Part shown: piece after piece, positions 23,873 through 32,396 of the stretch
Position numbering within the stretch: the stretch's first letter is position 1
Layout: each line of letters opens with the position of its first letter
DNA from: Chloroflexota bacterium
Lineage (GTDB): Bacteria; Chloroflexota; Dormibacteria; Dormibacterales; Dormibacteraceae
Assembly: GCA_005881275.1 (NCBI GenBank)
Contig: VBEF01000007.1
Span: 1-36,829 of the forward strand
DNA length: 36,829 nt
Reading direction: 5' to 3'
Notes under the pieces: model-generated
What the model was told of the DNA's origin: nothing
Database searches by the model: none
What the model saw: only the letters and a program-made list of their open reading frames with translations
Made by a program: the position numbers and the translations under genes

Positions 23873-24509
<637 letters not shown>

Positions 24510-24513
<4 letters not shown>

Positions 24514-25172
24514 ACCCGTTCCGCGTCGCGCTCGCGGTCGCGCGTAAGGACCTGAGGTCGGAGTGGCGCACACGCGAGCTCGTGCCGGCGCTTGCGCAGT
24601 TCATCATTCTTGCGCTCCTCATCGGCAATTTCGGCTTTCAGATCGACTCGCGCAGTGCACCGTCTATCGCGCCAGGCATCCTCTGGCTCGCGCTGGTGTT
24701 CGCCGGACTCGTCGCTTTCGGCCGCACCTTCGCGGCGGAGCGCGAACAGGCTTCGCTCGAGGCGATGCTGATGACGCCCGCCTCTCCAGTGGCGATCTTT
24801 GCGGGCAAGGCCCTGGCTGCGTCGGCGCTTCTCGTGATCTGCGAGGCGGTCATGTTGCCCGCGCTTTCGATCTTTTTCGGCACGCCGTTCTCGGCCGATG
24901 TCATCGCGGCGGTGCTGCTCGCGACCGTCGGCATGGCTGCCCTGGGATGCCTCTTCGCGGCGATCGTGGCGCGCATTCGTGCGCGTGAGCTGCTCCTGCC
25001 GCTGCTCACCCTTCCGCTGTGGATCCCGTTCGTTATCGCTGGCGGCGTGGCGGTGCAGTCCGCGATGGGACTGCCTGGCAACTACCAGCAGGCGATCGGC
25101 CTGCTCATCGACTTCGACATACTTTTCGTCGTGCTGACCTCGCTCGCGGCGCGATTCGTGCTCGATGAATAG
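24510..25172 (+). CDS. ccmB: Haem-handling ABC transporter permease CcmB
   Basis: This 220-aa protein has six hydrophobic helices. The start FRVALAVARKDLRSEWRTRE and the FGRTFAAEREQASLEAMLMT loop are typical of CcmB. Later segments are ALAASALLVICEAVMLPALS, LLPLLTLPLWIPFVIAGGVA and IDFDILFVVLTSLAARFVL. It is the membrane partner of CcmA. ATG 24510 overlaps the ccmA stop, and its end overlaps ccmC by 8 bp. Confidence 0.93.
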
Positions 25173-25860
25173 GTACGAGAAGGCGGCGGCGGTCGGCGTC
25201 GCGCTCATGCTGCTCGCCGCCGGCGCGATCTTCCTTTACGCGCCGGACGATGCGCTGCAGGGTCCCGTGCAGCGGATCTTCTACCTGCACGTCAGCTCGG
25301 CCATCGCGGCGTACGGATGCTTCGCCGTGGTGCTGGTGGGCGGGATCGTCTACCTGCGCAATGAAAGTGTCATCGCGGATCGTTTCGCGCGATCGGGCGC
25401 GCTCATCGGACTCCTGTTCACGACCGTCACCCTCGTGATGGGGATGCTGTGGGCGAAGCCCATCTGGAACACGTTCTGGACATGGGACGCTCGCCTCACC
25501 TCGACTCTGGTCCTGTGGATCATCTACGCCGGGTACCTCCTTGTGCGGCGGCTGGCGGAGCCAGGGCGTCAGGGCGCGAGACTGGCGGCGGTGGTCGGCA
25601 TCTTTGGATTCATCGACGTGCCCGTGGTGCACTTCAGCGTCACGTGGTGGCGGACCCAGCACCCAGGCCCGATCGTGGTGAACAACGCGCTTCCGCCCGA
25701 GATGCTGGCGACTTTTCTGTTCACGCTTGTGTGCACGCTCGTATTCGCCGCGGTGCTGATCGCCATCAGGTACCGGATCGAGGCGCTTCTCGATGCAAAG
25801 CTGAGGATCGCCGAACCGATACAGGTCGTCCCCGCGCAGAGACCTGAGGCGGTGCGGTGA
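25165..25860 (+). CDS. ccmC: Haem transfer protein CcmC
   Basis: This 231-aa protein has six helices. It carries the tryptophan-rich haem domain in the form WNTFWTWDARLTSTLVLWII, and conserved His residues in IFYLHVSSAIAAYGCFAVV and in DVPVVHFSVTWWRTQHPGP. It presents haem to CcmE. The start (MNRYEKAAAVGVALML) overlaps ccmB by 8 bp; the stop overlaps GTG 25857 of ccmD. Confidence 0.95.
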   Translation: MNRYEKAAAVGVALMLLAAGAIFLYAPDDALQGPVQRIFYLHVSSAIAAYGCFAVVLVGGIVYLRNESVIADRFARSGALIGLLFTTVTLVMGMLWAKPIWNTFWTWDARLTSTLVLWIIYAGYLLVRRLAEPGRQGARLAAVVGIFGFIDVPVVHFSVTWWRTQHPGPIVVNNALPPEMLATFLFTLVCTLVFAAVLIAIRYRIEALLDAKLRIAEPIQVVPAQRPEAVR

Positions 25861-25958
25861 CCTATCTCGTCGTGGGCTATGGATTCGCTGTCGGGCTGCT
25901 GGGTGGGTACCTGTTCTGGTCGCTGCGCGCGCTGCGCGAGCTAGAACGAAAGCAGTAA
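25857..25958 (+). CDS. ccmD: CcmD-like single-helix protein, 33 aa
   Basis: GTG 25857 overlaps the ccmC stop (GTGA). The sequence is TYLVVGYGFAVGLLGGYLFW followed by SLRALRELERKQ: one membrane helix with a basic cytoplasmic tail. Position after ccmC, length and the LxELE-like tail match CcmD, which helps release haem-loaded CcmE from CcmABC. The next gene's conserved frame begins inside its last codons. Confidence 0.8.
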   Translation: MTYLVVGYGFAVGLLGGYLFWSLRALRELERKQ

Positions 25959-27085
25959 TCATCGGCGCCGGCCCGGCCGGCGACGCGGTCGCGGCCGGGC
26001 TTCGCGACGCGGGCTTTGACGGCGAGATCGCGTTGGTCGGGGCGGAGCGAGAGCTTCCTTACGAGCGGCCACACCTGAGCAAGGGTTATTTGTCGGGCAC
26101 CGTTCCCCGCAACCGGCTGCCGCTGCGGCCGGCGGAGCAGTATCGGGAGCTCCAGGTCGAGCTGATGCTCGGCGAGCGTGTCGTGGAGCTGGGCATCGAG
26201 CGTCGATCCCTCCTCCTCGAGAGCGGCAAGGCAGTGGATTGGGACCGCCTTTGCATCGCGACCGGATCGGACGCGCGAATGCTTCCCGGGTTCGATGATG
26301 CGACGTATCTGCGCGAGCTTCCGGACGCGGACAGGCTGAGCAGGCTGTTGGGTCGAGGCGGGGCGATCGACATCATCGGCGCGGGCTTCATCGGATGCGA
26401 GGTCGCCGCGGTCGCTCGCCAGAGGGGCTGCGACGTGCGCGTTCATGAGGCGCTCGCCCAGCCGCTGCTGCGCGTGCTCGGCCCGGCCGCCGGGGCCTAC
26501 ATCGCGCAAGTCCACCGCAACCACGGCGTCGGTCTCCGGCTCGAGGTCGATTCGCCCGAAACCGCGGATCTCGTCGCGATCGGCTCTGTTCCCAGGACGG
26601 CGCTCGCTGAACGGGCTGGGCTGCACGTCGATCGCGGAATCGTCGTCGACGACGTCGGCCGCACGTCGGCGCCGGACGTTTTCGGCGCCGGCGACGTGAC
26701 GCGGTTTTTCAGCCCCCTCTACGAGACCCAAATTCGTGTCGAGCACTTTCAGACGGCGCAGCGCCAGGGCTTCGCGGTCGGCCGCGCGATGGCCGGCGCG
26801 GCCGATCCGTACAGCGAGGTGCCCTGGTTCTGGTCGGACCAGTACGACATCAACCTGCAGTACGCCGGCGCCGGCCTGCGGTGGGACGAAACAATCACGC
26901 GAGGCACATTCGGCGAGCCCCCGTTCACGGTCTTCTACATGCGGTCAGGCCAGATCGTTGCGGCGGCTGGTTTCAATGACCATCACACGGTGGCGCGGGC
27001 GCGCCGTCTGATGGAAGCGCGCAAAGACGTCACCGCTCCGCAGCTGGCTGATCCGAGCTTCGATCTGCGGCGAGCGCTTGCCTGA
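25946..27085 (+). CDS. FAD/NAD-dependent oxidoreductase, ferredoxin reductase type
   Basis: The protein has an FAD-binding Rossmann motif KAVIIGAGPAGDAVAAGLRD, then ELPYERPHLSKGYLSG, NAD-binding IDIIGAGFIGCEVAAVARQR and the second FAD motif TSAPDVFGAGDVTRF. The C-terminal reductase domain has EHFQTAQRQGFAVGR and WFWSDQYDINLQYAGAG, typical of BenAD/rhodocoxin-type reductases that pass electrons to a ferredoxin of an oxygenase. The first standard start, TTG 26033, would cut off the GAGPAG motif. The frame is open upstream, and ACG 25946 sits where relatives have MKAVIIG. I give the ACG-based extent (379 aa). The gene overlaps ccmD by 13 bp, and its end overlaps the convergent NUDIX gene by 56 bp. 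Confidence 0.9.
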   Translation, partial: TKAVIIGAGPAGDAVAAGLRDAGFDGEIALVGAERELPYERPHLSKGYLSGTVPRNRLPLRPAEQYRELQVELMLGERVVELGIERRSLLLESGKAVDWDRLCIATGSDARMLPGFDDATYLRELPDADRLSRLLGRGGAIDIIGAGFIGCEVAAVARQRGCDVRVHEALAQPLLRVLGPAAGAYIAQVHRNHGVGLRLEVDSPETADLVAIGSVPRTALAERAGLHVDRGIVVDDVGRTSAPDVFGAGDVTRFFSPLYETQIRVEHFQTAQRQGFAVGRAMAGAADPYSEVPWFWSDQYDINLQYAGAGLRWDETITRGTFGEPPFTVFYMRSGQIVAAAGFNDHHTVARARRLMEARKDVTAPQLADPSFDLRRALA

Positions 27086-27626
27086 GCTTCGGCGCGAGAC
27101 CGTAGACGATGCGCTCGGTCAGACCCCACACCACGCTCTCCTCGTGGGCGAGGTAGCGAAAGCGCCACGGAGAATCCGATTCGAGCCAGGCGCTGTCGTC
27201 GAGGAGGCGATCCAGCGGGATGGCCAGCACGCCTTCGAGCTCACGCTCGTCATGGACGAACGATTCCACCGGGCCGGGCAGGTAGGCCACGAACGGCACG
27301 ACTGAGAAGTTCGTCACCGCGGCGTAAATCGGGTCGCCCGCGCCGAGCGGCACCATGCGGCCGACCGGAACCCCGATTTCCTCCGCGACCTCGCGCTGCG
27401 CCGCCTCCCAGGCGGACTCGCCGGGCTTGACGCCCCCGCCGGGCAGGGCGACCTGCCCCGGGTGGTCTCTCATGTCGGCCCGGCGCCGTACGAACGGCAC
27501 CATCCATCGATCTGCCTGGCGGTAGAGAATGAAAGTCACGGCGGCGGGCCTGGCGCCTTTGCGGAACTCGCCCCAGCCGTCGACAGGCTTGAACAGCTGT
27601 TCGAGGCTCTCGAGCAGCTCCCTCAA
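27030..27626 (-). CDS. NUDIX hydrolase, CoA-pyrophosphatase-like
   Basis: The 198-aa protein has the complete Nudix box GGGVKPGESAWEAAQREVAE plus EIGV (GX5EX7REVxEEIGV). The preceding MRDHPGQVALPGGG matches the UPF0035/NudL pattern of CoA pyrophosphatases. These cleave CoA and acyl-CoA to 4-phosphopantetheine and 3',5'-ADP. The substrate is inferred from that pattern, and it suits a region rich in acyl-CoA enzymes. TTG 27626 follows GGTAGGAG with good spacing. The 3' end runs 56 bp into the flavoprotein gene. Confidence 0.87.
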   Translation of the reverse strand: MRELLESLEQLFKPVDGWGEFRKGARPAAVTFILYRQADRWMVPFVRRRADMRDHPGQVALPGGGVKPGESAWEAAQREVAEEIGVPVGRMVPLGAGDPIYAAVTNFSVVPFVAYLPGPVESFVHDERELEGVLAIPLDRLLDDSAWLESDSPWRFRYLAHEESVVWGLTERIVYGLAPKLRQALAADRSSDQPAAER

Positions 27627-27667
27627 GCGGCTCCTACCAGCCGGTAAGCTTGAAAAGGTAGCTGACC

Positions 27668-28018
27668 ATGATCGACACCACGAGCAACAGCATCGAACAC
27701 CAGATTTCGTCGCTTCGGCGGGCCAACCGGCGCCGCTACGCCTTCCAGCGCATGCTCGAGGCCACCGACAAGGCTCTGTGGCGGCTCGAGGAGATGAACC
27801 GGGATGGCGTCAAGACGGTGCCCAAGCGCGTTCGGACCCAGCTCCGCCAGGTCGTGGCGACGATGCCGAATCACGTCCGCGAGCCCCTGCGCGACAGCGG
27901 CCAGGTCCAGGACACTCTAGACAGCCTATTCGAGGTCCAGGAGCGCCTTTTCATGTGGCGTTACCCGGACTGGCAGGACTGGGATCCGGAAGAGGGTGAC
28001 GAGTTCGTAGCGAGCTAG
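27668..28018 (+). CDS. Unknown basic-helical protein, 116 aa
   Basis: I do not recognise the family. The protein is soluble, with a very basic helical first half (SSLRRANRRRYAFQRMLEAT, DKALWRLEEMN) and an acidic aromatic end (MWRYPDWQDWDPEEGDEF). ATG 27668 follows GAAAAGG with good spacing. It diverges from the NUDIX gene, 41 bp apart; a TAAGCT box at 27645-27650 is a possible promoter. Its stop overlaps the convergent ZIP gene by 4 bp. Confidence 0.75.
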   Translation: MIDTTSNSIEHQISSLRRANRRRYAFQRMLEATDKALWRLEEMNRDGVKTVPKRVRTQLRQVVATMPNHVREPLRDSGQVQDTLDSLFEVQERLFMWRYPDWQDWDPEEGDEFVAS

Positions 28019-28797
28019 GCTCCGGTCGCGACGGTGAGGAAGAGATCGGTCGCGTAGGCCGTAAGAAACCCCGTCAGAAGGCCCCACGCGAAAGACGTGG
28101 GGGTGCTGATCTTGCGGCCGAGGCTGAAGAGCTCGTTGAGCACATACAGCAGCGCCCCAGCCGCGACCGCCAGGAACGCGACGGAGAAGTAGGTAGAGCT
28201 GGCCAGGTAACCGATCCACGTGCCGATGAAAGTCGGTCCGCCCCCGATCAGCCCGGTAAGCCCCAGGAACCCCCACGACGCCTTCTTGGTGTCGGTCGTC
28301 ATCGGCGCGGCGATCCCGAAGCCTTCGGTGATGTTGTGCAGGGCGAAACCGACCGCCAGCACACCTGTGAATGCAAGGGCGCCGACGTGCGCGGCCTGGC
28401 CGATGGCAAGGCCCTCGGAGAGGTTGTGCAGGCCCAGCCCGGTGGCGATGGCCAGCGCCAGGGAGCGGGGAGGGGGTGGTGCCGCCCCGTGCCGGAGGTG
28501 GCCGAACAGGCTGCGGTTGAAATAGAGCAGACCGAGGAGCCCAGCCGCGATGCCGACGGCGAAGATGAGCGCCATCGCCGCGAAGGGTCCGCGGTTTGCC
28601 TGCGCGATCGAGGCCTCGACTGGACCGCTGGCATGGGCCAGGATGTCCCAGAGGAGGAAGACCAGGATTCCGGTCGCAAACGCGTTGAGAAAGCCCTGGA
28701 CGGCCTTCGGCAACCCGTGCATCCGAGCGACCGGGAGGCCCAGAAAAATTGTCGCCCCGGCGATGGCGCCGAGTCCAACGGCGGCGGCTTGGTTCAT
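28015..28797 (-). CDS. ZIP family divalent metal transporter
   Basis: The 260-aa protein has about eight helices. The two metal-site helices are clear: GLGLHNLSEGLAIG (HNxxEG) and FALHNITEGFGIA. The loop between helices 3 and 4 is proline/histidine bearing (GHLRHGAAPPPPRS), the usual place of a metal-binding loop. ZIP proteins import zinc, iron or manganese. It is divergent from a DtxR/MntR-type regulator with only 31 bp between starts, so it is very likely that regulator's target. Confidence 0.93.
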   Translation of the reverse strand: MNQAAAVGLGAIAGATIFLGLPVARMHGLPKAVQGFLNAFATGILVFLLWDILAHASGPVEASIAQANRGPFAAMALIFAVGIAAGLLGLLYFNRSLFGHLRHGAAPPPPRSLALAIATGLGLHNLSEGLAIGQAAHVGALAFTGVLAVGFALHNITEGFGIAAPMTTDTKKASWGFLGLTGLIGGGPTFIGTWIGYLASSTYFSVAFLAVAAGALLYVLNELFSLGRKISTPTSFAWGLLTGFLTAYATDLFLTVATGA

Positions 28798-28828
28798 AGT
28801 TGTCTTAAGTGATTAGTACACATAACAA

Positions 28829-29530
28829 ATGCAGTTAGACCAGTCTAACAATGGGGTGCGGGAGCCTTCCGAGGTCGTCTCGCGCTACCTCGAAGCGATC
28901 TACTACATGTGGGCGGAGAAGGAGCCGCTGCGCAGCGCGCGGCTCGCGGACTGGCTCGGAGTGAGCCGGCCCACGGTGGCGGTTGGGTTGCGCCGGATGA
29001 CCCGGGACGGACTTGTTCGCATGAACGGGCGGAAGGAGGTCGAGCTGACCGCGGAGGGGATGCGGGCGGCCGAGTCGATCGTCCGCCGCCATCGCATCAT
29101 GGAGCGCTGGCTCACCGACGGCCTCGGCCTCGATTGGGTGACAGCCGACGCCGAAGCGGCTCGCCTCGAGCACGCGGTCTCGGACGTGGTCGAGCAACGC
29201 CTGTACGAGGTGCTCGGCCGGCCGGCGACCTGCCCCCATGGCAACCCGATCCCGGGCTACTCTGAGGCATCGCCCCGTGAGGCGAGGGTCTCGTCGCTCG
29301 CCGCGGGCGACCGCGCGACGATCACGCGCGTATCTGAGGTGGCGGAGCGCGAGGCGCCGCTCCTGCTCGCCTACCTCAGCCAGCGCGACCTCACGCCAGG
29401 CCGTGAGATCACCGTGAGCGAGTCCGACGATGTCGGCAAGACGCTTCGCGTCGAGGTGGCTGAGCGGGAGGTCACGTTGAGCCATGAAACGGCCTCAAAA
29501 ATCTGGGCGGTGCCGGGGCATAAGTCGTAA
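28829..29530 (+). CDS. DtxR/MntR family metal-dependent transcriptional regulator
   Basis: The 233-aa protein has all three domains. The winged helix holds VVSRYLEAIYYMWAEKEPLR and LADWLGVSRPTVAVGLRRMT. The dimer and metal domain reads RRHRIMERWLTDGLGLDW and AEAARLEHAVSDVVEQRLYE, with the Glu-His metal-ligand pair, followed by CPHGNPIPG. The C-terminal FeoA/SH3-like domain starts around SLAAGDRATITRVSEVAE. It would repress metal uptake when Mn or Fe is bound. ATG 28829 gives 233 aa; GTG 28856 is also in frame and would leave the palindrome 28834-28849 outside the coding region. A terminator follows the gene. Confidence 0.94.
   Translation: MQLDQSNNGVREPSEVVSRYLEAIYYMWAEKEPLRSARLADWLGVSRPTVAVGLRRMTRDGLVRMNGRKEVELTAEGMRAAESIVRRHRIMERWLTDGLGLDWVTADAEAARLEHAVSDVVEQRLYEVLGRPATCPHGNPIPGYSEASPREARVSSLAAGDRATITRVSEVAEREAPLLLAYLSQRDLTPGREITVSESDDVGKTLRVEVAEREVTLSHETASKIWAVPGHKS
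28834..28849. promoter_or_regulatory. Candidate DtxR/MntR operator
   Basis: GTTAGAC-CA-GTCTAAC is a perfect 7+2+7 palindrome. Its TTAG/CTAA half-sites resemble those of DtxR and IdeR boxes. It lies within the first codons of the regulator if ATG 28829 is used, and 37 bp upstream of the divergent ZIP transporter start. This placement would allow control of both genes. Confidence 0.6.
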
Positions 29531-29536
29531 CGTCGG

Positions 29537-29581
29537 GATCCAGAAAACGATCCCCCGTTCTGATCGCGTCTGGGTCTTTTT
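29537..29581 (+). terminator. Rho-independent terminator after the DtxR-type gene
   Basis: GATCCAGA (29537-29544) pairs with TCTGGGTC (29569-29576), one G-U pair, and an inner CGATC/GATCG pairing extends the stem. TTTTT (29577-29581) follows directly. It lies 7 bp after the regulator's stop. Confidence 0.7.
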
Positions 29582-29598
29582 CGTGCGAGGTGGGAGCG

Positions 29599-30000
29599 CT
29601 AGGCCACCTGCGGAGACGTACAAAACGCGCAGCGCCGCGCGTCCTTGGGGATATCGCTCAGGCACTCGGTGCATTTCTTCGTGGTTGGATCGGGTGGCGG
29701 CTCAGTGCGCGATCGCTGAATCAGGGCCGTGTAAGGCACGACCACGAGGAAGTAGAGAACCGCGGCGACGATCACGAACGCAAGCACGACGTTGATGAAA
29801 TCGCCGTACAGGAACTTGCTGCGATTGATGGTGAAGTGCAGAGACGAGAAGTCAGGCTCGCCGCCCAGGGCCGCGATCAACGGCGTAACGAGGTCTTTGA
29901 CGAAGCCGGTCACAACCGCGGTGAACGCCACGCCGACGACGACGGCGATCGCCAGGTCGACGACGTTGCCGCGCAGCAGAAACGCTTTGAATCCACGCAT
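29599..30000 (-). CDS. mscL: Large-conductance mechanosensitive channel MscL with C-terminal zinc ribbon
   Basis: The protein is 133 aa from ATG 30000, preceded by GGGAGGTGG. The N-terminal MRGFKAFLLRGNVVDLAIAV and the pore helix continue into FTAVVTGFVKDLVTPLIAAL. A periplasmic loop is followed by the second helix DFINVVLAFVIVAAVLYFLV. The C-terminus then reads KKCTECLSDIPKDARRCAFC, a four-Cys zinc ribbon (CxxC...CxxC) where standard MscL has a helical bundle. It opens under membrane tension to release solutes. It starts 14 bp after the MDR reductase stop, probably in one operon. Confidence 0.93.
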   Translation of the reverse strand: MRGFKAFLLRGNVVDLAIAVVVGVAFTAVVTGFVKDLVTPLIAALGGEPDFSSLHFTINRSKFLYGDFINVVLAFVIVAAVLYFLVVVPYTALIQRSRTEPPPDPTTKKCTECLSDIPKDARRCAFCTSPQVA

Positions 30001-30014
30001 CGCTCCACCTCCCA

Positions 30015-31067
30015 TCACGCCGATACCGACAGAACGACTTTTCCGAACTGCTCGGCCGCTTCCAGCCGGCTGAGCGCCGCCTGGACATCCGCCAGCGGAT
30101 AGACGCGATCGACGACGGGGCGCAGTCCCCGATCGATCGCTTCCAACACAGCCTCGAACTCGCTGGCGTTGCCCATCGTCGAGCCAAGCAGGTCGAGCTG
30201 GCCCCAGAAAAGTCGGGGCATGGTGATCTCCGCTTTCACGCCTGTGGTCGAACCACACGTCACGATGCGACCGCCCATAACAACCGAGCGCATCGATTCC
30301 GACAGCGTCGCGGGTCCGACGTGCTCGACGACGACATCAGCCCCGCCGTCCGTTGCATCACGGACCGCTTTGCTGAAGTCGGTCGACTCGAAGGCTGCCT
30401 CGGCGCCGAGCTCGAGCGCTCGTCTTCGCTTGGCCTCGGAACGGCTGGTCACGAACACTTTCGCGCCCAGGTGCTTCGCGATGGCGGCCGCAGCAACCGC
30501 CACCCCTCCGCCGGCGCCGACGATCAAGACCTTTTCGCCCGCTTGCAACCGGGCGCGCGTCGTGAGCATTCGCCACGCGGTGAGGAAGGTGAGCGGAAAC
30601 GCGCCGGCTTCTTCCCAGGACAGAGCCTTCGGTTTGCGAAACACGTTGCGGGCATCGATCTGGAACACCTCGCAGGCGGTACCGTCCGTGTGCTCGCCCA
30701 CCACGCCGAAGTGGGGGCACCTCACGTTCTGACCCGACCTGCACCATTCGCACACCCAGTCGCAGACGACCGGATAGATCACGACCTCGTCGCCCGGCTT
30801 CCAGGCCGGATCGCCTGACGCGCTAATGACCCCGGCCCCGTCGGCGGCGATGACGCGGGGCGGCGAAACCCGCTGCAGGCCCTGCGCCAGGAACAGGTCC
30901 AGGTGGTTGATCGAAGCGGCTCGAATCGCGACCGAGACCGACCCCCTGGGCGGCTCGGTCCGCGGCAGCTCGCGAACGCGAATCCCAGCTGGACCGGTTG
31001 GCTCTTCGTATACCGCGGCCCGCCCCTGGCTCAAAACAGGGATTTGTGTTGCCCCAGAACCGGCCAT
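30015..31067 (-). CDS. Zinc-containing MDR alcohol dehydrogenase/quinone reductase-like
   Basis: The protein is 350 aa. The GroES-like domain shows IRAASINHLDLFLAQG and a structural zinc site with four Cys (CDWVCEWCRSGQNVRC). The nucleotide domain has the Rossmann motif KVLIVGAGGGVAVAAAAIAK and later GRIVTCGSTTGVKAEI. The catalytic zinc Cys of classical ADHs is replaced by Asn/His (SINHLD), so it is closer to quinone or enoyl reductases with only structural zinc. Substrate is unknown. ATG 31067 is 6 bp downstream of TAAGTT on the minus strand, a possible leaderless promoter. It diverges from the M23 peptidase, 50 bp apart. Confidence 0.9.
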   Translation of the reverse strand: MAGSGATQIPVLSQGRAAVYEEPTGPAGIRVRELPRTEPPRGSVSVAIRAASINHLDLFLAQGLQRVSPPRVIAADGAGVISASGDPAWKPGDEVVIYPVVCDWVCEWCRSGQNVRCPHFGVVGEHTDGTACEVFQIDARNVFRKPKALSWEEAGAFPLTFLTAWRMLTTRARLQAGEKVLIVGAGGGVAVAAAAIAKHLGAKVFVTSRSEAKRRRALELGAEAAFESTDFSKAVRDATDGGADVVVEHVGPATLSESMRSVVMGGRIVTCGSTTGVKAEITMPRLFWGQLDLLGSTMGNASEFEAVLEAIDRGLRPVVDRVYPLADVQAALSRLEAAEQFGKVVLSVSA

Positions 31068-31073
31068 TTGCGA

Positions 31074-31079
31074 AACTTA
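31074..31079 (-). promoter_or_regulatory. Candidate leaderless -10 box for the MDR gene
   Basis: On the minus strand TAAGTT (31079 to 31074) ends 6 bp before ATG 31067. No ribosome-binding site lies between. Confidence 0.45.
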
Positions 31080-31117
31080 ACCAAATCTCAGGCAGCCCGT
31101 AGGCGAGCAACCCTACC

Positions 31118-32215
31118 GTGAACTATCTCGTTTCAAAGGCAATGCGGGTTTTCGTTCTGATCCTCACCCTGGGCTGCTTCCTCTTGTCCGCGCTCCCGGC
31201 GCAGGCACACTCCGCCTTGCCTCCAGGCAACCAGCCGATCAAGTACTCCCGCTGGTCGTATCCCAGCCAGATGAGCTACGGCCCGATCGAGGACGGCTTG
31301 GGCAGTATCGGTCAGCCTGCTTCGCCCGGCGCGTTCATGACCCTGCCCTTCATGGGCCCGCACTACATCACCTCGATCTTCGACCACTGCGGCCCGAACT
31401 ACAACGTCAGCGGCCACATCTGCCGCTACGACGGCACCGTCGCCTCTTCCAACGTCGGCGGGCCGGACCCAGGCTTCGACGCCGGCTACGCGCAGACGCC
31501 CGGCGGCCACGACTACCTCTACTACTCGGGTCACGACGGCTACGACTACGGCCTGTTTTATGAACCGATCGCGGCGGCCGCGCCCGGTCGGGTCATCCTG
31601 GCCAACTGGCTGGTTCCCGGCTGCCACACGTGCCTCAGCGGGCAGACCATCGAGATCGATCACGGCAACGGCCTGCTCACCTTTTACGGCCACCTCTCGC
31701 GGATTGACGTGGCGAAGGGTCAGTACGTCGCGCGCGGCCAGGTCATCGGCACCTCTGGGATGACCGGCACCGCTACAGGACCGCACCTCCACTTCGGCGT
31801 CTACCGCATGAACGCTGGTGGCCCGGTCGACCCGTACGGCTGGTCCGGACCTGGGTCGGATCCGTATGCGCGTGACGCCGGTGACCTGTGGTTGTCCGGG
31901 TCTCCGCGCTTTGCTCCGGTGCAGCTGCCGAACGTGACCATGACCGCGCTCCCCAAGGTGGAAAACCCCACGTTGATCGACGTGTCGTGGAGCAGCCCCG
32001 GCACGATGAGCTTCACCGTCTATGTGGTCACTCAAGACGGAAGGCGAACAGCCTGGACGAGCTCGCGCGGCAGCGGCTCGGCGACCTTCCAGGGTCTGCA
32101 CGGCCAGACCTACTGGTTTTGGGCCAGCGCGCGGTCAGACCTTGGCTGGACTGGCGCTTCGGGATCGGACGTCGTGGCAGTACCCCGACGAAGTGTTGGA
32201 GTGCTCACTCTCTAG
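31118..32215 (+). CDS. Secreted M23 family metallopeptidase
   Basis: The 365-aa protein has a signal peptide (MRVFVLILTLGCFLLSALPA, cleavage likely after AQA). The LytM/M23 zinc site is complete: GHDGYDYG (H and D ligands) and GPHLHFGV (HxH), with the typical GNGLLTFYGHLSRIDVAKGQ and ARGQVIGTSGMTG between them. Such enzymes cut peptidoglycan cross-links or act as LytM activators outside the cell. An Ig/FN3-like domain (about 275-355, LIDVSWSSPGTMSFTVYVV) follows. Several Cys pairs in the N-part suggest disulfides. GTG 31118 is the only start before the signal peptide apart from the internal ATG 31142. Confidence 0.92.
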   Translation: MNYLVSKAMRVFVLILTLGCFLLSALPAQAHSALPPGNQPIKYSRWSYPSQMSYGPIEDGLGSIGQPASPGAFMTLPFMGPHYITSIFDHCGPNYNVSGHICRYDGTVASSNVGGPDPGFDAGYAQTPGGHDYLYYSGHDGYDYGLFYEPIAAAAPGRVILANWLVPGCHTCLSGQTIEIDHGNGLLTFYGHLSRIDVAKGQYVARGQVIGTSGMTGTATGPHLHFGVYRMNAGGPVDPYGWSGPGSDPYARDAGDLWLSGSPRFAPVQLPNVTMTALPKVENPTLIDVSWSSPGTMSFTVYVVTQDGRRTAWTSSRGSGSATFQGLHGQTYWFWASARSDLGWTGASGSDVVAVPRRSVGVLTL

Positions 32216-32396
32216 AGGCCCGGCCGAAAAGCGTCGACGGATCTTCGGCGCCCATGCGGCCCATCTCCGGGTTCAGCTCCTGCGCTGCTCGCTTACGCAT
32301 GCGCGACGCGCGCGCTGCGCTGCTCGTCGCTTCACCCGGATCTGGGCCACCTGGATCCCCGAATCTCTCGTCGAGGGCTTTTCGGCCGCGCCTCTA
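32213..32396. repeat. 184-bp element with 20-bp terminal inverted repeats (MITE-like)
   Basis: TAGAGGCCCGGCCGAAAAGC (32213-32232) matches the reverse complement of 32377-32396 at 19 of 20 bases; with one small gap the match extends through TCGACG. Both outer ends are the dinucleotide TA, the target of IS630/Tc1-type elements. The left end carries the TAG stop of the M23 peptidase gene, and the right end touches the TAAACT box of the next gene. The 144-bp interior holds no convincing gene, only short frames and a GCGCTGCTCG repeat. A long hairpin at the transcript end is the alternative reading. Confidence 0.6.

Noticed and set aside
31133-32101. A 322-aa open frame on the minus strand
   Set aside because: Antisense of the M23 peptidase, rich in VDxxVVVAVV-like nonsense and without family features.
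32233-32376. Short minus-strand peptide reading MRKRAAQELNPEMGRMGAED inside the inverted-repeat element
   Set aside because: It looks protein-like but is about 30 residues, has no ribosome site and runs into the repeat; not enough to call a gene.
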